Origin: Sinorhizobium sp. BG8 | GTDB lineage: Bacteria > Pseudomonadota > Alphaproteobacteria > Rhizobiales > Rhizobiaceae | Reading direction: 5' to 3' | Length of the DNA stretch: 64,000 nt | Assembly (NCBI RefSeq): GCF_016864555.1 | Contig: NZ_CP044011.1 | Coordinates: 62,001-126,000 of the forward strand | In this document: positions 42,693 through 52,116 of the stretch, in pieces | How the letters are laid out: each line of letters opens with the position of its first letter | How positions within the stretch are numbered: position 1 is the first letter of the stretch | The notes under the pieces: model-generated | Told to the model about the DNA's origin: nothing | The model's database searches: none | Seen by the model: the letters and a program-made list of their open reading frames with translations, nothing else | Translations under genes and position numbers: made by a program

Positions 42693-43988
42693 ATGCCCGT
42701 TACCAAGATTACCGAGAGGCTTTCCGTCATGGGGCAGCCTGCGGTGGAAGACTTTCGCGATCTGAAAGCCCAGGGCTTCGCGACCGTGGTCAACGCCCGC
42801 CCGGATCACGAGGATCAGGCACAGCCGGGCACCCATGCCGAGGAACAGGCTGCCCACGACGCCGGCCTCTCCTATGTCTACATCCCCGTCACCACGCCGA
42901 CGATCACGCAGGCCGATGTCCGCGCTTTTCAGAAGGCGGTGAACGAGGCGCAGGGACCGGTCGTCGCGCATTGCAAGTCGGGCACGCGGGCACTGATGCT
43001 CCATGCGATCGGCGAGGCGCTTGACGGCCGAATGAGGACTGATGATGTCGTCGCCTTCGGCCGGGACCATGGCTTCGACATCGTGGCCGCCGCCAATTGG
43101 CTGACGAAGGACGCCGCCCGGCGACCAGTCGTAGAGGCCTTCTTCGACGCGCATACCTCCAGTGTCCAGTACGTGGTCTCCGATCCCGCCACGAACAAAT
43201 GCGCGATCATCGACGGGGTGCTCGATTTCGACGAGAAGTCCGGAGCGACGGCGACGCGAAATGCGGATGCGATCCTCGCCTACATCAGCGACAGGAAGCT
43301 CAGCGTCGAGTGGATCCTAGACACCCATCCGCATGCGGACCATTTCTCCGCCGCCAGCTATCTCAAGCAGCGGACCGGCGCCCCGACTGCGATCGGGGAA
43401 CGGGTCGTTGACGTGCAACGGCTGTGGAAGGTCATCTACAACTGGCCCGAGCTTGCCACTGACGGATCGCAGTGGGACCGGCTGTTTGCCCACGGCGACA
43501 CGTTCAAGGTCGGCTCCATCGACGCAAAGGTGATGTTTTCTCCCGGCCATACGCTTGCTTCGGTCACCTATGTCATCGGCGACGCCGCTTTCGTCCATGA
43601 TACCGTCTTCATGCCGGACGGCGGAACCGCGCGCGCCGATTTCCCCGGCGCCGACCCTCGCATGCTTTGGCACTCGATCCAGGCCATTCTCGAACTGCCG
43701 GAAGACACCCGCCTCTTCACCGGGCACGACTACCAGCCCAATGGACGGGCTCCGCGCTGGGAGAGCACGATCGCTGCACAGAAGCAGGCAAATCCCCACC
43801 TCGCCGGGATCACCGAGGAGGCCTTCGTTGCGCTCAGGACCAAGCGGGACCGGACCCTGCCGATGCCGAAGCTGATCCTGCATGCCTTGCAGGTGAACGT
43901 GAGGGCCGGACGCCTTCCCGAGCCTGAAGCGAACGGCAAGCGCTATCTGAAATTCCCCCTCGACGCGCTCGATGGGGCGGCATGGTGA
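42693..43988 (+). CDS. blh: Blh: phosphatase-like (DUF442) / persulfide dioxygenase fusion
   Basis: A 431-residue two-domain protein. Residues 1-140 are a DUF442 cysteine-phosphatase-like/sulfurtransferase domain with the loop HCKSGTR (H93, C94, R99). Residues about 145-400 are a metallo-beta-lactamase-fold domain of the ETHE1 type, with DTHPHADH (H212, H214, D216, H217), SPGHT and TGHDYQPNGR. It oxidises persulfides produced during sulfide detoxification. AAAGGG precedes the ATG. The next genes are the repressor bigR and two YeeE/YedE-type membrane genes, the known Rhizobiales sulfide-response layout. Confidence 0.94.
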   Translation: MPVTKITERLSVMGQPAVEDFRDLKAQGFATVVNARPDHEDQAQPGTHAEEQAAHDAGLSYVYIPVTTPTITQADVRAFQKAVNEAQGPVVAHCKSGTRALMLHAIGEALDGRMRTDDVVAFGRDHGFDIVAAANWLTKDAARRPVVEAFFDAHTSSVQYVVSDPATNKCAIIDGVLDFDEKSGATATRNADAILAYISDRKLSVEWILDTHPHADHFSAASYLKQRTGAPTAIGERVVDVQRLWKVIYNWPELATDGSQWDRLFAHGDTFKVGSIDAKVMFSPGHTLASVTYVIGDAAFVHDTVFMPDGGTARADFPGADPRMLWHSIQAILELPEDTRLFTGHDYQPNGRAPRWESTIAAQKQANPHLAGITEEAFVALRTKRDRTLPMPKLILHALQVNVRAGRLPEPEANGKRYLKFPLDALDGAAW

Positions 43989-43992
43989 TGGC

Positions 43993-44328
43993 ATGGAAAC
44001 GAAGCTCGGCACGTCGGCTGGGATGACGCCCGCCACAATGGAGCAAAGGGCGGGCGAAGTCGCGGGCCTCCTCAAGACGCTCGCCCATCCGGCACGCCTG
44101 ATGCTCGTCTGCACCCTTGCAGAGGGAGAGTATTCCGTTGGCGAGCTGGAGGAAAAGCTCGACCTCCACCAGCCGCATCTTTCGCAGTACCTCACGGTGC
44201 TGCGCGAAGCGGACATCGTCGGGACGCGGCGTGAAGGAAAGCAGATCTTCTATCGGCTGAGCGAGGAGAAGGCGGCCCGGCTCGTCGGCGCCCTCTATAC
44301 GATCTTCTGTACGGAGCATGCCAGATGA
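43993..44328 (+). CDS. bigR: Sulfide/persulfide-sensing ArsR-type repressor BigR
   Basis: A 111-residue winged-helix repressor. The recognition helix region is YSVGELEEKLDLHQPHLSQYLTVLREADIVGTRREGKQIFYRL. Cysteines C40 (MLVCTLAEG) and C106 (TIFCTEH) match the pair that forms a disulfide or polysulfide bridge in BigR and so releases DNA. It starts four bases after the blh stop and overlaps the next gene by four bases. Confidence 0.94.
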   Translation: METKLGTSAGMTPATMEQRAGEVAGLLKTLAHPARLMLVCTLAEGEYSVGELEEKLDLHQPHLSQYLTVLREADIVGTRREGKQIFYRLSEEKAARLVGALYTIFCTEHAR

Positions 44329-44735
44329 CCGTGTACCTTCCCTCGCTTGTCGGCGGGATGCTGATCGGGCTCTCGGCGGCGATGCTGCTTCTGCTCAATG
44401 GTCGCATCGCCGGGGTCAGCGGCATTGTCGGCGATCTCACTGGGGGCATCCGTATCAGCACCAACCTCGCATTCGTGCTCGGACTGATGATCGGGCCCAT
44501 TGTCTTTCTGGCCGCCTTTGGCGACTGGCCCACGGTGACGATCCGCGCGAGCTGGCCGCTGATCGCGCTTGCCGGGCTGCTCGTCGGCTTCGGAACGCGA
44601 ATGGGCTCCGGCTGCACCAGCGGACATGGCGTGCTCGGCCTCGCCCGGCTCTCGCCGCGCTCGATGGTCGCGGTCGCCGTTTTCCTGTCGGCGGGAATTG
44701 CGACGGTGACGCTTCTGCGGGGAATGGGGCTATGA
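44325..44735 (+). CDS. YeeE/YedE-type sulfur transport membrane protein, N-half
   Basis: A 136-residue membrane protein. GGMLIGLSAAMLLLLNGRIAGVSGI and GFGTRMGSGCTSGHGVLGLARLSPRSM are the conserved YeeE/YedE motifs, with the cysteine that shuttles thiosulfate/sulfur-type ligands. It is the first of two half-size genes that together equal one full-length transporter. Both ends overlap neighbours by four bases. In BigR operons such proteins are thought to move sulfur species across the inner membrane. Confidence 0.9.
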   Translation: MTVYLPSLVGGMLIGLSAAMLLLLNGRIAGVSGIVGDLTGGIRISTNLAFVLGLMIGPIVFLAAFGDWPTVTIRASWPLIALAGLLVGFGTRMGSGCTSGHGVLGLARLSPRSMVAVAVFLSAGIATVTLLRGMGL

Positions 44736-45163
44736 CCGAGCATCGCAACAGGATCATTACGGCCCTTGTCTCCGGCATCGTGTTCGGCTTCGGACTTTCG
44801 CTGTCGGGCATGCTCGACCCCGCGCGCGTACAGGGTTTTCTCGACGTGTTCGGCAATTGGGACCCAAGTCTCGCCTTCGTGCTTTTCGGCGCCGTCCTGG
44901 TGGCCTTCGCCGGCGTGCGGATCATGCGCGGTCTCAAGCACCCTGCCTTCGACGACATGTTCCACCTCCCCACGAGCAAAAGGATCGACGCTAGGCTCGT
45001 GATCGGATCGACGATCTTCGGCATGGGTTGGGGTCTCGGCGGCTTCTGCCCCGGCCCGGCCATCGCATCCCTGTCGCTCGGTCTGCCCGGCCCCCTCATC
45101 TTCGTGGCCGCAATGCTCGTTGGCATCTCCGTCCATGATCGCGGAGCAAAGCGGATCTTCTGA
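44732..45163 (+). CDS. YeeE/YedE-type (DUF6691) membrane protein, C-half
   Basis: A 143-residue membrane protein completing the pair. ALVSGIVFGFGLSLSGMLDPARVQGFLD and TIFGMGWGLGGFCPGPAIASLSLG are the second-half motifs, again with a conserved cysteine (GFCPGP). It overlaps the preceding gene by four bases and ends the operon. Confidence 0.9.
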   Translation: MTEHRNRIITALVSGIVFGFGLSLSGMLDPARVQGFLDVFGNWDPSLAFVLFGAVLVAFAGVRIMRGLKHPAFDDMFHLPTSKRIDARLVIGSTIFGMGWGLGGFCPGPAIASLSLGLPGPLIFVAAMLVGISVHDRGAKRIF

Positions 45164-45313
45164 TCGGAACACCGGTCACGGCGGCTCGATTCCCGCGAGC
45201 CCGCTGCTTCTGCACGCAGCCAGCGCCTTCGCCCTCGCGGCGGTCGCCACCGATGCCCCACCAGCCTCTCTGATGGGACAGCACTATCCTCGCCACCGCG
45301 CGTCGCTGAAGGT

Positions 45314-45335
45314 GGGCCCGCGCGCCTTCGGGCCC
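45314..45335 (-). terminator. Hairpin between the sulfide operon and groEL
   Basis: Arms GGGCCCG and CGGGCCC with an eight-base loop, 26 bases after the groEL stop (leftward). There is no U tract; the terminator role is tentative. Confidence 0.35.
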
Positions 45336-45360
45336 TTGCACCCTCTCCGCCTTGCCTGCG

Positions 45361-47006
<1,646 letters not shown>

Positions 47007-47024
47007 TCAGCAGTCTTGGCAGGT

Positions 47025-47339
47025 TCAGGCAGCCTTCTCGGCCTTTGCATCAACCTCGATCACACCCATGATATCGGACCCTTTCATGATCAGCAGGTCC
47101 TCGCCATCCAGCCTGATCTCGGTCCCCGACCACTTGCCGAAGAGCACGCGGTCACCGGCCTTCAAGTCGAGAGGCTGCAGATTCCCACTGTCGTCGCGCG
47201 CGCCGGGTCCGACGGCGACAACCTCGCCTTCCTGCGGTTTTTCCTGGGCGGTGTCGGGAATGATGATGCCGCCCGCCGTCTTTGCGTCAGCATCGAGACG
47301 GCGCACCAGAACGCGATCGTGAAGTGGACGAAACGACAT
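47025..47339 (-). CDS. groES: Co-chaperonin GroES
   Basis: A 104-residue 10-kDa chaperonin. [45 protein letters not shown] includes the mobile loop, and the protein continues with [37 protein letters not shown] 47339 fits the family start. It is 36 bases upstream of groEL in the same operon. The CIRCE element lies 133 bases upstream, pointing to HrcA control. Confidence 0.97.
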   Translation of the reverse strand: MSFRPLHDRVLVRRLDADAKTAGGIIIPDTAQEKPQEGEVVAVGPGARDDSGNLQPLDLKAGDRVLFGKWSGTEIRLDGEDLLIMKGSDIMGVIEVDAKAEKAA

Positions 47340-47471
47340 CTCGCTCTCCTCCTCGGCAGACAGATTCAAGAGCTTGCGCCGCGCCCGAAGCAATTCACCG
47401 CGAGTTGCACACGTTTCCTGTGCGCAACGATCTCGCTCCTCACGCGATGCATTTCGGCTGTTTCGGGGAAT

Positions 47472-47498
47472 TTAGCACTCTGGGGAGGAGAGTGCCAG
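47472..47498 (-). promoter_or_regulatory. CIRCE element (HrcA operator) of groESL
   Basis: TTAGCACTC-N9-GAGTGCCAG matches the CIRCE consensus at all but two bases of the right arm. A second inverted repeat, GTTGCACAC-N7-GTGCGCAAC (one mismatch), lies at 47404-47428 in the leader. Confidence 0.88.
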
Positions 47499-47592
47499 TG
47501 CGATGTTCGCGCGAGGTGAAGGGGCGAGTGCGCCCGCGTCGGGAGACGGGGCCGCCGACGCCACGGCGGCCCCGTTCGTGCCATTCCTGCAC

Positions 47593-47955
47593 CTATGCAT
47601 GGGCATGCGGATTCTGCCGCTCGTCCCAGACGGCCCATGCGGAGACCGCAGCGACAAGCGCACCAAGGATCACATGCGTCCACATTGCACCGGCGTTGGA
47701 CGTGAACCCCAGGAGCCAGGGCGAGGCGATCAGCCAGAGCCCGACGACGAGGTTGGCCCATTCCTCCCACTGCGCAAATACGGAGAGCGTCGCGATCGCC
47801 AGAGCGCCCAGCACGACTGCGACGATCCAGGCGTTCCAGGCTGGAACGCTGTCCGCCATATAGCCCATGACCCAGGGAGAAACGAAGAGGCCGGCGGCAA
47901 GGACCAGGTTGATGCAGTCCTGCGACTTCTTCCCTTCCATAAACGTGTTTGCCAT
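47593..47955 (-). CDS. SPW-repeat membrane protein
   Basis: A 120-residue protein with four hydrophobic helices and two 'SPW' repeats, SPWVMGYMADSVPAWNAWIVAVVLG and SPWLLGFTSNAGAMWTHVILG, the marks of the SPW-repeat family. Function is unknown; such genes often lie among general-stress or microoxic genes. GGAGG lies five bases before the ATG at 47955. It is followed on the same strand by the groESL promoter, not by another gene of its unit. Confidence 0.85.
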   Translation of the reverse strand: MANTFMEGKKSQDCINLVLAAGLFVSPWVMGYMADSVPAWNAWIVAVVLGALAIATLSVFAQWEEWANLVVGLWLIASPWLLGFTSNAGAMWTHVILGALVAAVSAWAVWDERQNPHAHA

Positions 47956-48033
47956 CAAATCCTCCACGAATGCGGCTTGCAATAAGCGTACATTCGCGTG
48001 GGATGCACGCTCTGCCGATTATAATAATTCTAA

Positions 48034-48049
48034 TTGAAAGCGCTTTCAA
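48034..48049. promoter_or_regulatory. Perfect LacI-type palindrome in the SPW-gene upstream region
   Basis: TTGAAAGCGCTTTCAA is a perfect 16-base palindrome with the LacI-family core TGAAAGCGCTTTCA, about 80 bases upstream of the SPW gene. No LacI gene is adjacent. The rest of the 305-base gap (47956-48260) holds no gene I can support. Confidence 0.55.
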
Positions 48050-48260
48050 CAACTGTTCCAAGCAGGCTCGGGGTGTCGCAGCTTCGGCGGTCCGAGACCT
48101 CGCCGCCAGCCGGTGCACGGCGCGGGCAAAACGCGGATCTCACGGGCCGGATCAGCCGCCATCACTGCCGGTCGAGCGGACGTCGAGGCCATGCCCAGCG
48201 TTTCCAGCGCATGTGCGACCGGCTTACGTTTCCGCCGGCCGCGAAAGGCGCGAACCGCCG

Positions 48261-48698
48261 TCAGCGGTAGACGAGAACCGGCACCTTCGAGTGGGTGAGA
48301 ACCTTTGTGGTGACGCTTCCAAGGAGAAGCGCATCGATCCCGCGCCGCCCGTGCGAAGCCATCGCGATCAGATCGCAGCCCTTCGCGCCGGCAGTATCGA
48401 TGATCGCGCGGTAAGCCTCGTTCGCATCGACCTGCAACGTCACGCAGTCGACCCCGAGAGCTCTCGCCTTTTCCGCGGCCGAGGCCAGGTGGCCGGCGGC
48501 GACCGAATGTGCGTGAGCCTCGTAGACGTCCCGCGTGCTGCCGAGCTGGTCGCTGTCCGCCGTCAGGATGTGAAACGGCTCGATCACCATCATGAACGTC
48601 ACGCGCGCGCCGACCTGCTTGGCAAGGGCAAGTCCCTGCTCCACGGCCATTGCCGAAAGATTCGATCCGTCGATCGGAATGAGGATATGTTTGTACAT
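48261..48698 (-). CDS. Universal stress protein (UspA family)
   Basis: A 145-residue USP-fold protein. YKHILIPIDGSNLSAMAVEQGLALAK opens the domain, and DLIAMASHGRRGIDALLLGSVTTKVLTHSKVPVLVYR contains the ATP-binding G2xG9xGS/T-type signature. AAGGAGG lies seven bases before the ATG. An FNR/FixK-type box about 50-64 bases upstream suggests induction under low oxygen. Confidence 0.95.
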   Translation of the reverse strand: MYKHILIPIDGSNLSAMAVEQGLALAKQVGARVTFMMVIEPFHILTADSDQLGSTRDVYEAHAHSVAAGHLASAAEKARALGVDCVTLQVDANEAYRAIIDTAGAKGCDLIAMASHGRRGIDALLLGSVTTKVLTHSKVPVLVYR

Positions 48699-48748
48699 CT
48701 CTGCCTCCTTCTCACGGTCGAAAGGTACCCGCGCACGATGGAGGCGCA

Positions 48749-48762
48749 TTGATGCTGGTCAA
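48749..48762 (-). promoter_or_regulatory. FNR/FixK-type box upstream of uspA
   Basis: TTGAT-N4-GTCAA fits the FNR/FixK consensus (TTGAY-N4-RTCAA) in full. It lies 51-64 bases upstream of the uspA start codon. A weaker relative, TTGAC-N4-GTCGA, is at 48875-48888 upstream of the phasin gene on the other side. Confidence 0.65.
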
Positions 48763-48950
48763 TTCGTTGCATGGCGGACTATGCTTGCGTGTCGTGAAGG
48801 AACTTGGCCCAGATAATCGGCGGGCGGCCTTCGAGGCCGCAGTTCCCTACATTGGAAACGGGCCAATGCCGTCGTTGACACGGGTCGATGAGCGCGCCGG
48901 CCCGGTTCCTTGCTCAGATTTCCGTTTTGTGGGCACGAAGGAGCCTAGCC

Positions 48951-49340
48951 ATGGAACATCAAGCATCTGCGCCGATTTCCGGCTTTTCCCCTGCCTGGCC
49001 GCCCTTTGGTCCGGATGTCCGGTCGACCGCCAGCGTGGCTGCACACCTGCAGGCCGAGGCGGTTCACGCGATGATGCGTTGCCAGATAGAGTTCTTGTCC
49101 TTCCTGAACCATCGCTACGAGAAGGACTTCAAGCTGATCGATGACCTGATCACCAGCCAGGAGACAGGCGACTCTTTCGAGGTTCTCGGCGAATTCATGC
49201 AATCAGCCGTAACCGAGTACGCCACCGAGGCAGGCAAGCTCGCCAGGATCAACTCCAGGGCGCTCTACGCCGCCGCCGACCGTATTCGCGATGGAGCGAG
49301 AGTTATCGCCGACGATATGTCTGCCGCGACGGTCGGATGA
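48951..49340 (+). CDS. Phasin-like protein
   Basis: A 129-residue, helical, amphipathic protein of the phasin type (HAMMRCQIEFLSFLNHRYEKDFKLIDDLI, FEVLGEFMQSAVTEYATEAGKLARIN). Phasins coat polyhydroxybutyrate granules; small relatives are also stress-linked. AAGGAG precedes the ATG. It is divergent from uspA across 250 bases with FNR-like boxes. No PHB synthesis gene is in the window. Confidence 0.8.
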   Translation: MEHQASAPISGFSPAWPPFGPDVRSTASVAAHLQAEAVHAMMRCQIEFLSFLNHRYEKDFKLIDDLITSQETGDSFEVLGEFMQSAVTEYATEAGKLARINSRALYAAADRIRDGARVIADDMSAATVG

Positions 49341-49459
49341 ACCCGTCGCCTGCGAGGAGCTCGGATGGCGGGACCGGATCATCTCGCCAAGCGCTCCTGG
49401 CAGGCGCTTGATGTCTGTAGCGTGTGGGTACGGGCTTGCATGTTTACAGTAGGCGTGAA

Positions 49460-49480
49460 TACGGATAAATTATATCCGTA
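49460..49480 (+). promoter_or_regulatory. Rrf2-type operator, autoregulatory site
   Basis: TACGGATA-N5-TATCCGTA, a perfect 8-5-8 inverted repeat 39 bases before the Rrf2 gene start. Two sites of the same design lie at 51985-52024. Confidence 0.8.
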
Positions 49481-49519
49481 AATAGCGGAGTAAACGCGCT
49501 TGTTCCGGAATGACGCCGA

Positions 49520-50008
49520 ATGATCCTCAAGAGCCAAGTTGAATGGGCGTTGCATTGCTGCGCGATTCTTGCCGGTCTCCCGCAGAACAAGTACCTTTCG
49601 ACGAAGGCGCTTGCCGAGTTCCATGGCGTGCCGAAGGAATACCTCTCGAAGGCTCTTCAAAGCCTCTCCCAGGCCGGCATCGTCCACACCACGCTTGGGC
49701 CGAGCGGCGGCTACAGGTTGGGCAAGCCGCCCGCCGACCTCAGCTTTCTGGATATCGTCGAGGCCGTGGAAGGCAACGCGCGCACGTTCACCTGCAGCAA
49801 CATACGGGCCAACAATCCCTGCCGGCCGCAGGGCTTCTGCGACAGCGGTCCTTGTGCCGTCGCCCGCATCATGTGGGAAGCGGATGAAGCCTGGCGCAGC
49901 AAGCTTAGAAGCGTGAGCCTGGCACAACTGATAGAAATGCTCGGACAGGAAATCCCTGCTGATCTCTGGAAAAGCACCGCCCAGTGGGTGCAGCAGCGCG
50001 CGGGCTAA
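49520..50008 (+). CDS. Rrf2-family regulator with four-cysteine cluster
   Basis: A 162-residue winged-helix regulator: LSTKALAEFHGVPKEYLSKALQSLSQAGIVHTTLGPSGGYRL is the DNA-binding domain. Four cysteines follow at C92, C101, C107 and C112 (CSN, NPCRPQGFC, GPC), spaced for an iron-sulfur cluster or thiol switch as in IscR, NsrR or RsrR. The spacing differs from the three-cysteine IscR set. A matching palindrome in its own promoter and two more at the AhpD-like operon define a small regulon. It thus probably reports redox, peroxide or nitric oxide stress. Confidence 0.9.
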   Translation: MILKSQVEWALHCCAILAGLPQNKYLSTKALAEFHGVPKEYLSKALQSLSQAGIVHTTLGPSGGYRLGKPPADLSFLDIVEAVEGNARTFTCSNIRANNPCRPQGFCDSGPCAVARIMWEADEAWRSKLRSVSLAQLIEMLGQEIPADLWKSTAQWVQQRAG

Positions 50009-50202
50009 CCGCCGTCCCCTCTGCCATACCTCAACAGAATTCCAGCCATCCGGGATCGGGAGAGGATGAGAAAGACTTCCGTGCGCGCAAGAAATTGCGC
50101 GCGCCGGGTGCCGGATCTGGTTCGGCATCGCGGGCGCGCGTCGGAGAAACCGGCTGACAATTGAGACTTTGTCAGCCGTCTGGACCGGCATTTGGCAAGC
50201 CC

Positions 50203-50619
50203 CTACTTGGCCATGGGAAAGGTCAGTTCCTTCTGGGTCGTGTCGACCACGAAGACCGCCAGCAGCTTCGCCGGCTTCGTGTCGCTGTCGTTCGCGCTGA
50301 CACCGTGGCGGTCACCGGGCATCTCCGAAAAGTTCTCGCCGGCATGGTAGACCTTCACCGGACCGTCATTGACCTGGCTTTGGATCGCGCCCTCGAGCAC
50401 GGTCGCGTAGATGAAGGCGGAACTCGGGTGGGTATGGGCGTCGGAGAAGCCGCCGGGTCCGTACTCTACGAGGACTCCCTTGAGGCTCTTGCCGGGCACG
50501 TTCGGCAGTTCGTGCTCGTAGACGACCGTGACTTTCGAAGCCTTTCCTGCGTCGTGTGCATTCGCAGCGAAGGCGGAGAGCGACCCCAGTGCGGCCGCAA
50601 GCAGAAGTTTCCTGATCAT
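50203..50619 (-). CDS. Exported cupin-domain protein
   Basis: A 138-residue single-domain cupin with a signal peptide (MIRKLLLAAALGSLSAFAANA). The metal motif is seen in GGFSDAHTHPSSAFIYATVLEG (two His, then Glu-like position) and GENFSEMPGDRHGVSAND (third His). GGAG lies six bases before ATG 50619; another ATG at 50631 is less likely. It is the last gene of the operon starting at 51969. Its enzyme or binding role is unknown. Confidence 0.85.
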   Translation of the reverse strand: MIRKLLLAAALGSLSAFAANAHDAGKASKVTVVYEHELPNVPGKSLKGVLVEYGPGGFSDAHTHPSSAFIYATVLEGAIQSQVNDGPVKVYHAGENFSEMPGDRHGVSANDSDTKPAKLLAVFVVDTTQKELTFPMAK

Positions 50620-50679
50620 TTCAATCTCCATGAATGACGGTTTGCCGGAAGGGCGCGAACGCCCCTCTGAAGCGACGGA

Positions 50680-51435
50680 TCATTGCGCCGCACGGGATGC
50701 AGCGAACCACTGCTCGAAGGTGATGTGACCGAGCCGCGGATTGTCGTCGGAAACAAGCGTGCCATCGGTGAGAGGCGCCCCGAAGTAGTGCGCCTCCGGA
50801 TCCGCCTCGACCTTCCTCGGATCGTTGGTCGCCTTGAGGTATCGACCGACCAGTTCGCTGAGCCTTGCCCGCTCGGGACCGGCAATTTCGACGATGCCGT
50901 TGGCTGGCGGCGAGAGCGCAACGTCCGCCATCGCGTCTGCCACATCGTCCGAAACGATCGGCTGCACATAGGCCGGCGAGAGCCGAACCGTGTCACCGAC
51001 AGTCCCGGATTGCGCGATGCCGCCGAGGAACTCCATGAACTGCGTGGAGCGCACGATCGTGTAGGGAATTCCGGAAGCGATGATGAGCTTCTCCTGAGCC
51101 AGCTTGGCGCGGAAGTAACCGCTGTCCAGCAGGCGCTCCGTTCCCACGACGGAGAGCGCGATGTGGTGCTTCACGCCCGCGACCTTCTCGGCCGTAAGAA
51201 GATTGCGCCCCGCCGTTTCGAAGAACTCCATCACGGCCTTGTCCTCGAAGGACGGCGAGTTGGCGAGGTCGAGAACGACCTCCGCCCCCGCCAGCGCTGC
51301 GGCAAGCCCTTCGCCGGTGATCGTGTTCACGCCCGAGTTCGGAGATGCGGCGACAACCTCGTGCCCCCGCTTCCTCAGCCGTTCGACCGTCTTGGAACCG
51401 ATGAGGCCGGTGCCGCCGATGACTACGATTTTCAT
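50680..51435 (-). CDS. NmrA-like NAD(P)-binding protein
   Basis: A 251-residue atypical short-chain dehydrogenase of the NmrA/HSCARG group. The Rossmann motif is VVIGGTGLIGSKTV (residues about 4-17). The family features VVLDLANSP, HIALSVVGTERL and YTIVRSTQFMEFLGG are present, without a YxxxK catalytic pair. Such proteins act as NADPH sensors or quinone/aldehyde reductases. It lies between the AhpD-like and cupin genes in one operon. Confidence 0.88.
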   Translation of the reverse strand: MKIVVIGGTGLIGSKTVERLRKRGHEVVAASPNSGVNTITGEGLAAALAGAEVVLDLANSPSFEDKAVMEFFETAGRNLLTAEKVAGVKHHIALSVVGTERLLDSGYFRAKLAQEKLIIASGIPYTIVRSTQFMEFLGGIAQSGTVGDTVRLSPAYVQPIVSDDVADAMADVALSPPANGIVEIAGPERARLSELVGRYLKATNDPRKVEADPEAHYFGAPLTDGTLVSDDNPRLGHITFEQWFAASRAAQ

Positions 51436-51489
51436 GTCAGATCTCCGTTCTCGGATTTGATTGGCTGAAATGCCTATCGTGAAGGGGGC

Positions 51490-51969
51490 TTAGCTCAGGT
51501 TGGCCTTGTCGAGGCCGAATGCCTTGTCGGCTGAGCCGGGCACGTTCCGGAAGGCGATGCTTGCTCGGTTCCAAGCATTGATCGTCATGATGGAGAAGGT
51601 CAGGTCCGAGATCTCCTTTTCGGAGAGCTGGCCGCGCACCCGCTCGTAGATTTCGTCCGGCACGCCACCCTCCGGAAGCCTCGTGAGCGCTTCGGTCCAA
51701 GCAAGGGCTGCGCGTTCGCGAGGATGGAACAGGTTGGATTCACGCCAGATCGCCACGTGATAGAGCCGCAGCTCGCTCTCGCCGTGGATCTTGGCCTCCT
51801 TCACGTGCATGTCGAGGCAGAAGGCGCATCCGTTGATCTGCGAGGCGCGGATGTTGACGAGATCCCGGATCCGCTCGTCGATGACGCTGTTTTTCAGAGA
51901 AACGCTGAATTCCACGAATTTATTGAAGAGTTCCGGGGACTGCTGGGCGTAGTTCAGGCGCTGTGTCAT
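51490..51969 (-). CDS. AhpD-like carboxymuconolactone-decarboxylase-family protein
   Basis: A 159-residue alkylhydroperoxidase-like protein. The redox motif is C48-x-x-C51 followed by H55 (INGCAFCLDMH), as in AhpD-type peroxidases rather than true carboxymuconolactone decarboxylases. It is the first gene of the AhpD-NmrA-cupin operon. GGAGGTTACC precedes the ATG. Two Rrf2-type palindromes lie immediately upstream, so induction under oxidative or related stress is likely. Confidence 0.9.
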   Translation of the reverse strand: MTQRLNYAQQSPELFNKFVEFSVSLKNSVIDERIRDLVNIRASQINGCAFCLDMHVKEAKIHGESELRLYHVAIWRESNLFHPRERAALAWTEALTRLPEGGVPDEIYERVRGQLSEKEISDLTFSIMTINAWNRASIAFRNVPGSADKAFGLDKANLS

Positions 51970-51984
51970 GGTAACCTCCGTTAT

Positions 51985-52024
51985 TAAGGATATTAAATGT
52001 CCTTATGGATATAAAATATCCGTA
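51985..52024. promoter_or_regulatory. Tandem Rrf2-type operators at the AhpD operon
   Basis: Two 8-5-8 inverted repeats overlap by two bases: TAAGGATA-N5-TGTCCTTA (51985-52005) and TATGGATA-N5-TATCCGTA (52004-52024), centres 19 bases apart. They share design and core GGATA/TATCC with the site before the Rrf2 gene 2.5 kb away. They lie 16 bases before the AhpD-like start and also upstream of LysR. Confidence 0.75.
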
Positions 52025-52116
52025 ATTGCTGGACAGTAAAGCCCTTCTCGCCTACGCTCCGTGCATAGCGCTCATAACGAAAACTATGAGGCGACCGGCG
52101 ACGGACGGAGGCAAAC

